Source of the DNA: Chloroflexota bacterium
Lineage (GTDB): Bacteria; Chloroflexota; Dehalococcoidia; Lucifugimonadales; UBA826
Reading direction: 5' to 3'
Assembly: GCA_002708065.1 (NCBI GenBank)
Contig: PAOO01000046.1
Coordinates: forward strand, 13,518-19,010
DNA: 5,493 bases
The translations under genes were made by a program, and so were the position numbers. The notes beneath the pieces are model-generated. The model was not told the origin of the DNA and searched no databases. It saw only the letters and a list, made by a program, of their open reading frames with translations. Below, one piece after another: positions 1 to 5,458 of the stretch. Position 1 is the stretch's first letter, and every line of letters begins with the position of its first letter.

Positions 1-671
1 CTATTTGCTACCCTTGGGGTACCTCTCGCACGTTTTGCGATCTGGGAAATCCCAACCGGATCTGCCTCAATCTCCAATATGCGGGCTGATCGAATAACAA
101 TCTTGGACATATCCTCTTCATCATAAAATTCAAGCCTGTGTATGGACCCGAATCTATCTCTCAGCGGGGCGCTAACCATACCGTATCGGGTGGTAGCGCC
201 GATAAGAGTGAAAGGTTTAAGTGATAAATTCATACTTCTGGCTTTTAAACCCTTATCTATGACCCAAGTTACAAAAAAGTCCTCCATCGCAGGGTAAAGT
301 ACTTCCTCCACGACTCTGTTTAATCGGTGGATTTCATCGATAAAAAGGATGTCATCTTGCTGTAGTTGAGTAAGTATGGCCACCATGTCACCGGGTCGCT
401 CTATTGCTGGACCTGAAGTGGTCTTTATCCGAACCCCCATTTCTGAAGCAATGATGTTTGCAAGGGTTGTCTTGCCTAGACCTGGGGGACCATAAAGGAG
501 AACGTGGTCTAGAGGTTCTCCTCTTTGCTTGGCAGCAGTGATTGCTATTCCAAGATTCCTCTTAATACTGTTCTGGCCCACATAAGCAGACAGGCTTCTT
601 GGTCTCAGACTCGAGTCTACATTGAGATCATCTTCGTTAACTGAGCCTGAAACTAACCTATTATCGTTCAA
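1..671 (-). CDS. ruvB: Holliday junction branch migration helicase RuvB (3' end beyond window)
   Basis: RuvB is the AAA+ motor that, as a hexameric ring with RuvA, drives branch migration of Holliday junctions in recombination and repair. The 223 visible codons begin (M)NDNRLVSG, followed by a SLRP..L..YVGQ stretch typical of RuvB N-termini. Walker A GPPGLGKT is at residues 61-68, Walker B LFIDEIH at 109-115, sensor 1 IGATTR at 157-162, and the arginine-finger region PLRDRFG at 169-175. The visible part ends inside the sensor 2 motif RGTPRVAN at 216-223. RuvB is usually about 330-350 residues, so the C-terminal winged-helix DNA-binding domain lies off the left edge. The start is taken as TTG at 671-669 because it gives the family's usual N-terminus. 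No ATG exists in this frame, and the only upstream alternative, GTG at 734-732, lies upstream of the predicted promoter -10 box. No strong ribosome site precedes the TTG. Identity is certain; the start is less so. Confidence 0.96.
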   Translation of the reverse strand, partial: MNDNRLVSGSVNEDDLNVDSSLRPRSLSAYVGQNSIKRNLGIAITAAKQRGEPLDHVLLYGPPGLGKTTLANIIASEMGVRIKTTSGPAIERPGDMVAILTQLQQDDILFIDEIHRLNRVVEEVLYPAMEDFFVTWVIDKGLKARSMNLSLKPFTLIGATTRYGMVSAPLRDRFGSIHRLEFYDEEDMSKIVIRSARILEIEADPVGISQIAKRARGTPRVAN

Positions 672-709
672 GATCGACGGACCGCCGCATTGGGAATGTA
701 TCCGATCAT
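668..709 (-). other. Possible 13-codon leader peptide overlapping the ruvB start
   Basis: An ATG at 709-707 opens a 13-codon frame ([13 protein letters not shown]) on the minus strand. It ends with TGA at 670-668, and that stop overlaps the TTG start of ruvB as TTGA. The frame differs from that of ruvB. This arrangement is compatible with translational coupling, which could compensate for the poor ribosome site before the TTG. An AGGA lies just upstream of the ATG (719-716), but the predicted transcript start near 714 would exclude it, leaving the frame almost leaderless. A chance open frame of this length is quite possible. Confidence 0.25.
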
Positions 710-720
710 ACGTTTTCCTG

Positions 721-750
721 ATTCTAGTTTTCACTCTAACCTAGTGTCAA
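721..750 (-). promoter_or_regulatory. Predicted sigma-70-type promoter for ruvB
   Basis: On the minus strand there is a perfect -35 box TTGACA (750-745), an 18-bp spacer and a -10 box TAGAAT (726-721, five of six consensus bases). Transcription would start near 714, giving a leader of about 43 nt before the TTG start of ruvB. The element overlaps the oppositely oriented promoter of the methyltransferase gene. It shares an unusual degree of sequence with the promoter at 1641-1670. This is prediction from sequence only. Confidence 0.6.
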
Positions 751-758
751 TTTATAAT
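730..758 (+). promoter_or_regulatory. Predicted promoter for the methyltransferase gene
   Basis: On the plus strand a perfect -10 box TATAAT (753-758) sits 17 bp downstream of a weaker -35 box TTCACT (730-735, four of six consensus bases). The expected transcript start is near 765, about 25 nt before the ATG at 791. It occupies the same DNA as the divergent ruvB promoter, so RNA polymerase binding at the two would probably be mutually exclusive. Confidence 0.5.
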
Positions 759-790
759 AAAGAATTAAATACGTATTGGGGACTACTTAC

Positions 791-1594
791 ATGACCGATG
801 AATTAAGCAAATTAAATTGTGAAGTCAGAGATACATGGAACGCTAATGCCGACTATTGGGACGAAAGGATGGCCGAAGGAAATTCATTTCACGAGATCTT
901 GATAAAGCCTGCTCAACTTCGTCTTTTGGGAATTGAAGGAGGCGAAGAAATCCTTGATATCGCTTGTGGTAATGGCCAATTTTCTCGGACAATGTCTGAA
1001 CTTGGAGCGAAAGTTCTGGCTACAGACGTCTCTAATAAAATGATCATAAACGCCAAGGCGAGAACTCCGGAAAGTTATAAAGATCTAGATTTTCAAGTAC
1101 TTGACGCAATGGATAGATCTTCACTTACCCGTCTGGGAAAAGCTAGGTTTGACGCTGCAGTCTGCACTATGGCACTTTTTGACATGGCTGACATAACTTT
1201 GCTGATAGAGGCTCTACCTGTTTTACTTAAACCTAAGGGCAAGTTCGTATTTTCCATAATCCATCCCGCGTTCAATTCTCCTCCAGGTATGAAAATGACC
1301 CAATCCAACCTGACTTCTCGCGGCAGAACAGAGCGCACCTACAGCTTATCGATTTACAGATACAGGACTCCGGAAAAGTATAAATCCGTTGCTATGGAAG
1401 GACAGCCAGAGCTTCAACACGTTTTCCATCGCTCTTTGAGCGACATATTTAATATATTTTTTGATTCAGGATTGGTATTAGATGGCATTGAAGAGCCTCT
1501 ATTCGAAGGAAAGGTGGAGCCGACCGATGCTGTAGGCTGGTTCAATTTTGAAGATATACCACCGGTCCTCGTCGCCAGGATGGTGTATAGATAG
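791..1594 (+). CDS. Class I SAM-dependent methyltransferase, substrate unknown
   Basis: This 267-residue, probably cytosolic protein has the Rossmann-like fold of class I methyltransferases. The SAM-binding glycine-rich motif I is LDIACGNGQF at residues 55-64. The acidic residue ending strand beta-2, which usually contacts the ribose hydroxyls, is D79 in ATDVSNKM. A motif II-like LDAMD lies at 104-108, FDAAVCTMALFDM at 120-132, and the post-catalytic LLKPKGKFVFSIIHP at 145-159. The C-terminal 100 residues carry no motif I can tie to a substrate. ATG 791 is chosen because GGGGA (778-782) lies 8 nt upstream; an in-frame TTG at 776 would add only five residues and overlap that site. The gene is divergent from ruvB and separated by 122 bp, with its own promoter, from the mutase operon, so a shared pathway is not indicated. 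The class is clear; small-molecule, quinone or natural-product methylation are all possible. Confidence 0.85.
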   Translation: MTDELSKLNCEVRDTWNANADYWDERMAEGNSFHEILIKPAQLRLLGIEGGEEILDIACGNGQFSRTMSELGAKVLATDVSNKMIINAKARTPESYKDLDFQVLDAMDRSSLTRLGKARFDAAVCTMALFDMADITLLIEALPVLLKPKGKFVFSIIHPAFNSPPGMKMTQSNLTSRGRTERTYSLSIYRYRTPEKYKSVAMEGQPELQHVFHRSLSDIFNIFFDSGLVLDGIEEPLFEGKVEPTDAVGWFNFEDIPPVLVARMVYR

Positions 1595-1622
1595 GGGCCC
1601 ATGTCTCTTGATGGATTGATTG

Positions 1623-1641
1623 AATAGACACGGTATCTATT
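1623..1641. repeat. Inverted repeat at the -35 box, possible operator
   Basis: AATAGA (1623-1628) and TCTATT (1636-1641) are perfect inverted arms separated by 7 bp. The right arm touches the first base of the predicted -35 box of the mutase operon promoter. As an RNA hairpin it would be weak and has no T-tract, so it is a poor terminator. A dyad at this location could bind a regulator. Six-base arms can arise by chance. Confidence 0.25.
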
Positions 1642-1670
1642 TGACACTGGTTTACGAAGAAAATTACACT
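1641..1670 (+). promoter_or_regulatory. Predicted promoter of the methylmalonyl-CoA mutase operon
   Basis: A perfect -35 box TTGACA (1641-1646), an 18-bp spacer and a -10 box TACACT (1665-1670, four of six consensus bases) predict a start near 1677 and a leader of about 40 nt before ATG 1717. Aligned with the ruvB promoter it matches at 21 of 30 positions by my count, with the same 18-bp spacing. Confidence 0.55.
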
Positions 1671-1716
1671 CGAAAGCAGCCTTTATTTAGCCACATTGAC
1701 AGTAGGTGTTTTTCCA

Positions 1717-3366
1717 ATGGCAAGCAAATCAAAACGGCAATGGATGGACTCAACATTAGGACCTGTTCGGGACAGATTTCCTGAGCGTCAGGAAAGCTTT
1801 CAATCTTCGTCAGGCTTTGACATAGAACCAGTCTATACCCATGAGGATCTCGTTACCTCCTATGAAAACAGGGAATTTCCGGGGGAATTTCCGTTTACAA
1901 GAGGAGTCCAGCCCAATATGTACCGAGGTAGGCTATGGACGATGCGGCAATATGCAGGGTTGGCATCGCCTGCAGAATCAAACAGGAGATTTAAATATCT
2001 TTTAGAGCAGGGGCAAACAGGGTTGAGCGTGGCGTTCGATCTTCCAACACAAACTGGATACGATTCAGACCACGTTTTGGCAAGCGGAGAAATTGGGAGA
2101 ACCGGTGTTCCCATATGCAGCCTGGCTGACATGGAGCAACTGTTTGATGGAATTCCGTTGGATAAAGTTAGTACTTCAATGACCATCAATGCAACCGCCT
2201 CTGTTCTTCTTGCTATGTATATCGCTGTCGCAAAGAAACAAGGAGTCAGTGAGAGTGCTCTCGCCGGGACGGTTCAAAATGATATTCTTAAGGAATATAT
2301 TGCCAGAGGCACTTATATATATCCCCCTGAATCCTCTATGAAGCTGGTAACGGACCTTTTCGAGTATTGCAGGGAAAATTTGCCGCGTTGGAACACTATT
2401 AGCATCAGTGGCTATCATATGAGCGAGGCCGGTGCCAACGCTGTTCAGGAGCTCGCTTTTACTATTTCCAACGGAATTGAGTATGTAAGGGCAGCAGTGA
2501 AAGCTGGACTCGACATAGATGATTTTGCAGGTCGTCTTTCTTTTTTCTTCGTGGCACAGAGTAACCTCTTCGAAGAGATCGCTAAATTTCGGGCGGCTAG
2601 GAGGATCTGGGCACGAACTATGCGTGAAAGTTTTGGTGCGCAGTCTGAGAGATCTTGCATGATGCGTTTTCATACTCAGACGGCGGGAGTGTCTCTCACA
2701 GCCCAGCAGCCTGACAACAACGTTATTCGATCTACTCTTCAGGCTCTTGCCGCTGTTCTCGGAGGAACTCAGTCACTTCATGTCAATTCAAGGGATGAGG
2801 CCTTGGCACTGCCCACAGAAGAATCAGTACAGCTATCGCTGCGCACCCAACAAATAATTGCCCACGAATCAGGAGTTACTGATACCGTGGACCCTTTGGC
2901 GGGGTCTTATTATGTAGAGAGGCTGACAGATGATATTGAAGACGAGGCAATGAAAATTATTAAACGTATCGAAGATTCCGGCGGAGCTGTGCAGGCTATT
3001 AGGTCCGGATACCAGTCTGGGTTAATACATGAAAATGCCTACCGTGTTCAAACTGGAGTGGAGGACGGGACCAGAATAGTAGTTGGGGTTAATCAGTATC
3101 AGAGTCCGGCGCCAAACATAGAAAAACTACAGACAATCTCACGAGAAGAGATAGAGGGTCACTTGAAGAGATTATCCAACGTGAGGGAGCAGCGAGATAA
3201 TAGCAAAGTTTCGGATGCTCTAAAGGAACTTACATTAGCGTCTCAAACTGGTGAAAACACATTCCCGTTGATACTTAACTGTGTTGAAGCCTATTCAACT
3301 CTTGGGGAAATATCGGATGCCCTCCGCCTAACGTTTGGTGAGCAAGGTGATTTTGGAGCATTTTAG
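1717..3366 (+). CDS. Methylmalonyl-CoA mutase, large (catalytic, alpha) chain of split type
   Basis: This 549-residue chain is the substrate-binding TIM-barrel half of adenosylcobalamin-dependent methylmalonyl-CoA mutase, which interconverts (R)-methylmalonyl-CoA and succinyl-CoA by a radical mechanism. It ends without the B12 domain found in fused mutases of about 700 residues; that domain is encoded separately at 4985-5377. Family landmarks are RQYAG (77-81), GLSVAFDLPTQTGYDSDH (102-119), TSMTINAT (153-160), QNDILKEYIARGTYIYPPE (187-205) and ISGYHMSEAGA (230-240). Key positions of the Propionibacterium enzyme recur at a constant offset of 10: Tyr89, Gln197, Arg207 and His244 correspond to Y79, Q187, R197 and H234. 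The retained Tyr and Arg favour methylmalonyl-CoA over isobutyryl-CoA or 2-hydroxyisobutyryl-CoA. Start ATG 1717 is preferred over the in-frame TTG 1696 because AGGTG (1704-1708) lies 8 nt before it. It is the first gene of the operon, 27 bp before the dehydrogenase. Confidence 0.93.
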   Translation: MASKSKRQWMDSTLGPVRDRFPERQESFQSSSGFDIEPVYTHEDLVTSYENREFPGEFPFTRGVQPNMYRGRLWTMRQYAGLASPAESNRRFKYLLEQGQTGLSVAFDLPTQTGYDSDHVLASGEIGRTGVPICSLADMEQLFDGIPLDKVSTSMTINATASVLLAMYIAVAKKQGVSESALAGTVQNDILKEYIARGTYIYPPESSMKLVTDLFEYCRENLPRWNTISISGYHMSEAGANAVQELAFTISNGIEYVRAAVKAGLDIDDFAGRLSFFFVAQSNLFEEIAKFRAARRIWARTMRESFGAQSERSCMMRFHTQTAGVSLTAQQPDNNVIRSTLQALAAVLGGTQSLHVNSRDEALALPTEESVQLSLRTQQIIAHESGVTDTVDPLAGSYYVERLTDDIEDEAMKIIKRIEDSGGAVQAIRSGYQSGLIHENAYRVQTGVEDGTRIVVGVNQYQSPAPNIEKLQTISREEIEGHLKRLSNVREQRDNSKVSDALKELTLASQTGENTFPLILNCVEAYSTLGEISDALRLTFGEQGDFGAF

Positions 3367-3373
3367 CCCTCAT

Positions 3374-3397
3374 ATGGAGCGGGTTTACTTGAAATGA
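3374..3397 (+). other. Possible 7-codon coupling frame before the dehydrogenase gene
   Basis: ATG at 3374 opens a seven-codon frame (MERVYLK). Its TGA (3395-3397) overlaps the dehydrogenase start as ATGA. It lacks its own well-placed ribosome site. It could be chance, or could let ribosomes reinitiate at the dehydrogenase start, whose ribosome site is badly spaced. Confidence 0.15.
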
Positions 3398-4539
3398 ACG
3401 ACCAATTGCTAACGGAAGAAGAACTATTAATTAGAAATACGATGCGTGATTACGCCGATAATAATCTTTCTGAGCGAGCAGCTAGATACGATGAAACCGG
3501 AGAATTCCCATGGGACAACGTGAGTGAGCTAGCTGACCTCGGAGTCCTAGGGTTGACCATAGACGAGGACTTTGGGGGAAGCGGAGGAACAACGAGACAG
3601 CTGGCGCTAGTATCAGAAGAAATAGCTAGAGGATGCGTGGCCACCTCAGTAATATATATTGCTCACCTTTCTCTCACATCGCAATATATCAACACATTCG
3701 GTGATGAATACCAGAAACAAAAATACTTACCTGATCTCGCTACAGGTAAGAAAATTGGAGCGTTCGCTCTTACGGAACCTGGTGCAGGCAGTGACGCTGC
3801 TGCAATTCAGACTTCAAGCGTTAGAGCGAACGGACACTATGTGATCAACGGGACCAAAACTTATATTAGTAACGCACCCGAGGCCGGAGTTATGGTGACA
3901 CTGGCCACCCGAGATAAAAGCGAGGGATATAAGGGGATCGACGCACTTATCGTGGATGGAGATCTAGATGGGATTGAAGTCAATCAACTTCATGGCAAGA
4001 TGGGAGTGCGTGCTTCCACGGTCGGAGAAATTGTGTTCAACAACTGTCATGTTCCGGTACACAATCGCCTCGGGGAAGAAAGCGTTGGATTTCGGCAAAC
4101 TATGGAAGTGTTAAATGCGAGCAGGATATCAATAGCGGCTCAATGTGTGGGGATAGCGCAGGCCGCATTGGAGGAATCCGTCCAATACGCCCGTACACGG
4201 GAGGTTTTTGGTGGACCCCTTGGAGATCTCCAGGCGATTCAATGGATGATTGCTGACATGGCTACAGAGACTGAGGCGGCCAGGCAACTAGTTATGAGTG
4301 TGGCTAGTAAACGAGATGCCGGAGTTCCCTTTCTTACGGAAGCATCTATGGCAAAACTGTTTGCTTCTAGGGTGGCCATGCAGGCCGCGCATAATGCTGT
4401 TCAGATCCACGGCGGCGCCGGGTACTTTGCTCCAACAAAAGTTGAAAGATTATTTAGGGATGCTCGTGTAACCGAAATATATGAGGGAACTTCTGAAGTT
4501 CAACGGATGCTTATTGCTAGGAACATACTTAAACAATAA
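3394..4539 (+). CDS. Acyl-CoA dehydrogenase, short/medium or branched-chain type
   Basis: A 381-residue FAD flavoenzyme introducing the alpha,beta double bond into an acyl-CoA, with electrons normally passed to an electron-transfer flavoprotein; the length is standard for the family. Order: helical N-terminal domain (about 1-120); beta domain with the first signature ALTEPGAGSD (125-134) and YISNA (157-161); C-terminal helical domain with second-signature elements QIHGGAGY (337-344) and RLFRDA (352-357). The predicted catalytic base is E364 in EIYEGTSE, as in short-, medium- and short/branched-chain enzymes; isovaleryl-CoA dehydrogenase places its base elsewhere. The chain length is too short for methylsuccinyl-CoA dehydrogenase (about 550 residues), so the ethylmalonyl-CoA pathway is unlikely. 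It lies 27 bp after the mutase large chain and 10 bp before the epimerase. The ribosome site is poor: GGAG (3376-3379) is 14 nt from the ATG. Substrate cannot be read from sequence; a branched or odd-chain substrate yielding propionyl-CoA is inferred from context. Confidence 0.93.
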   Translation: MNDQLLTEEELLIRNTMRDYADNNLSERAARYDETGEFPWDNVSELADLGVLGLTIDEDFGGSGGTTRQLALVSEEIARGCVATSVIYIAHLSLTSQYINTFGDEYQKQKYLPDLATGKKIGAFALTEPGAGSDAAAIQTSSVRANGHYVINGTKTYISNAPEAGVMVTLATRDKSEGYKGIDALIVDGDLDGIEVNQLHGKMGVRASTVGEIVFNNCHVPVHNRLGEESVGFRQTMEVLNASRISIAAQCVGIAQAALEESVQYARTREVFGGPLGDLQAIQWMIADMATETEAARQLVMSVASKRDAGVPFLTEASMAKLFASRVAMQAAHNAVQIHGGAGYFAPTKVERLFRDARVTEIYEGTSEVQRMLIARNILKQ

Positions 4540-4549
4540 AAGGACTCCC

Positions 4550-4981
4550 ATGACTGACAAACCGATATGTAGGGCAGAACATATAAACCATGTTTGCATT
4601 GCGGTAAAAGACATTGATGCTACTTTAACCCTCTACGAAACTCTATTCGGCGTTTACAGTAATGGGATCGAAGAGATAGAGGATCAAGGGGTACGTGCGG
4701 CCCTCGTCAGAATTGGTGGGTCTCAGCTGGAATTTATACAGCCAATAGATGAGACAGGCGGAGTCGCTAGGTTTATCGAGAGTAGGGGAGAAACTGTTCA
4801 TCATATCTGCTTTGAAGTTGATGACTTACAAGCAAAACTTAACGTGTTGGACGCGCAAGGTATTAGATTGATAGATAAAGAACCAAGGAAGGGATTGTCC
4901 GGCATGATCGGATTCATTCATCCCTCTTCAACAGGCGGTGTCCTGTATGAATTGGTTGATAGAGGGACAGCTCAGAGGTGA
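4550..4981 (+). CDS. mce: Methylmalonyl-CoA epimerase (VOC/glyoxalase fold)
   Basis: A 143-residue protein, normal for the family, that interconverts (S)- and (R)-methylmalonyl-CoA so that the carboxylase product can enter the mutase. Two VOC modules are visible: INHVCIAVKDIDATLTLYE (12-30) opens the first and HHICFEVDDL (84-93) the second. The expected divalent-metal ligands are present: H14, Q59 in GGSQLEF, H84 or H85, and E134 in GGVLYELV. The family segments EEIEDQGVR (41-49), RLIDKEPRKG (106-115) and HPSSTGGVL (124-132) also match. ATG 4550 is chosen because AGGA (4541-4544) lies 5 nt upstream and it leaves a 10-bp gap; an upstream in-frame start at 4481 would sit inside the dehydrogenase gene. 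The gene ends 3 bp before the mutase small chain. A generic glyoxalase/VOC protein is the alternative, but the motifs and neighbours make epimerase much the better call. Confidence 0.93.
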   Translation: MTDKPICRAEHINHVCIAVKDIDATLTLYETLFGVYSNGIEEIEDQGVRAALVRIGGSQLEFIQPIDETGGVARFIESRGETVHHICFEVDDLQAKLNVLDAQGIRLIDKEPRKGLSGMIGFIHPSSTGGVLYELVDRGTAQR

Positions 4982-4987
4982 TGCATG
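4974..4987 (+). promoter_or_regulatory. Ribosome binding site fixing the mutase small-chain start
   Basis: AGAGGTGA (4974-4981) spans the end of the epimerase gene, including its TGA stop (4979-4981). It precedes ATG 4985; counting from GAGG the gap is 6 nt. It decides between ATG 4985, which opens the real frame, and ATG 4981, which opens a different frame. Placing the site inside the upstream gene suggests tight co-translation of the two proteins. Confidence 0.6.
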
Positions 4988-5377
4988 GCAACCAGAGATA
5001 TTAAGGTGCTCATAGCCAAACCTGGCCTTGATGGCCATGATAGAGGAGCTAAAGTGGTGGCTCGTGCGCTAAGAGAAAATGGTATGGAAGTCGTATATAC
5101 GGGTATCAGGCAAACCCCCGAAATGATAGTAAATTCTGCTGTTGAACTTGGCGTAGATGTTGTCGGGCTCAGCATACTATCGGGAGCTCACGGAGATCTG
5201 TTCCCTCGAATTTTAGAAGGGCTTCAAAATGCTGGAATGTCGAACGTTTTGGTTATCGCTGGGGGCATAATTCCGGATTCCGATAAGAAAGGTTTGGAGA
5301 AGATTGGAGTGGCTGGTGTTTTTGGTCCAGGAACCTCTACCAGAGATGTAATTAAATTTATTGAAGAGTCAACTTAA
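4985..5377 (+). CDS. Methylmalonyl-CoA mutase, small (B12-binding) chain
   Basis: A 130-residue stand-alone cobalamin-binding domain that pairs with the large chain encoded at 1717-3366 to form the active mutase. The base-off/His-on signature DxHxxG is D16, H18, G21 in GLDGHDRG; H18 should be the lower cobalt ligand. The following family elements are SIL at 63-65 in GLSILSGAH and AGGIIP (92-97), with FGPGT (113-117) near the C-terminus, as in B12 Rossmann domains of mutases. Length is typical of separate small chains (about 130-140 residues). The gene starts 3 bp after the epimerase stop. Small chains of 2-hydroxyisobutyryl-CoA mutase look similar; the assignment to methylmalonyl-CoA rests on the large chain's active-site residues and the adjacent epimerase. 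Nothing is missing or truncated. Confidence 0.94.
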   Translation: MATRDIKVLIAKPGLDGHDRGAKVVARALRENGMEVVYTGIRQTPEMIVNSAVELGVDVVGLSILSGAHGDLFPRILEGLQNAGMSNVLVIAGGIIPDSDKKGLEKIGVAGVFGPGTSTRDVIKFIEEST

Positions 5378-5397
5378 GCCTTTTAATTTTAAAAGCT
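5377..5397 (+). terminator. Weak AT-rich hairpin after the mutase operon
   Basis: AGC, a one-base bulge and TTTT (5377-5384) can pair with AAAAGCT (5391-5397) around a six-base loop. The stem is AT-rich and no T-tract follows, so it is not a classical intrinsic terminator. It may only mark a processing or pause site, and transcription could continue into the next gene. Confidence 0.25.
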
Positions 5398-5458
5398 AGT
5401 ATGATGATACTTCTAAGTTCCTCTAAAATTGTATTATTTGTACTCTTGGGGGTAGCTG

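Larger units (their letters stand above)
1595..1716. other. Intergenic control region upstream of the mutase operon
   Basis: These 122 bp separate the methyltransferase stop from the mutase start. They contain a short inverted repeat (1623-1641), a predicted promoter (1641-1670) and the ribosome site AGGTG (1704-1708). I see no GC-rich hairpin with a T-tract after the methyltransferase, so readthrough into the mutase operon cannot be excluded. I see no recognisable cobalamin riboswitch: the space is too short for the usual long B12 aptamer. Confidence 0.6.

Noticed and set aside
776..790. Upstream TTG start for the methyltransferase
   Set aside because: It would overlap the likely ribosome site GGGGA and add five residues of no family value; ATG 791 is better placed.
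1696..1716. Upstream TTG start for the mutase large chain
   Set aside because: The AGGTG ribosome site lies downstream of this TTG and is correctly spaced for ATG 1717.
2176..2673. 165-codon open frame on the minus strand inside the mutase large-chain gene
   Set aside because: It lies entirely antisense to a strongly conserved gene, its protein shows no recognisable motif, and no plausible ribosome site or promoter supports it.
4481..4549. Longer epimerase starting inside the dehydrogenase gene
   Set aside because: The extra 23 residues are out-of-frame translation of the conserved dehydrogenase C-terminus, and ATG 4550 has a ribosome site and the normal family length.
1717..5377. Ethylmalonyl-CoA pathway or 2-hydroxyisobutyryl-CoA mutase operon
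   Set aside because: The dehydrogenase is too short for methylsuccinyl-CoA dehydrogenase, and the mutase keeps the methylmalonyl-CoA-type Tyr and Arg; the epimerase also fits the ordinary pathway.
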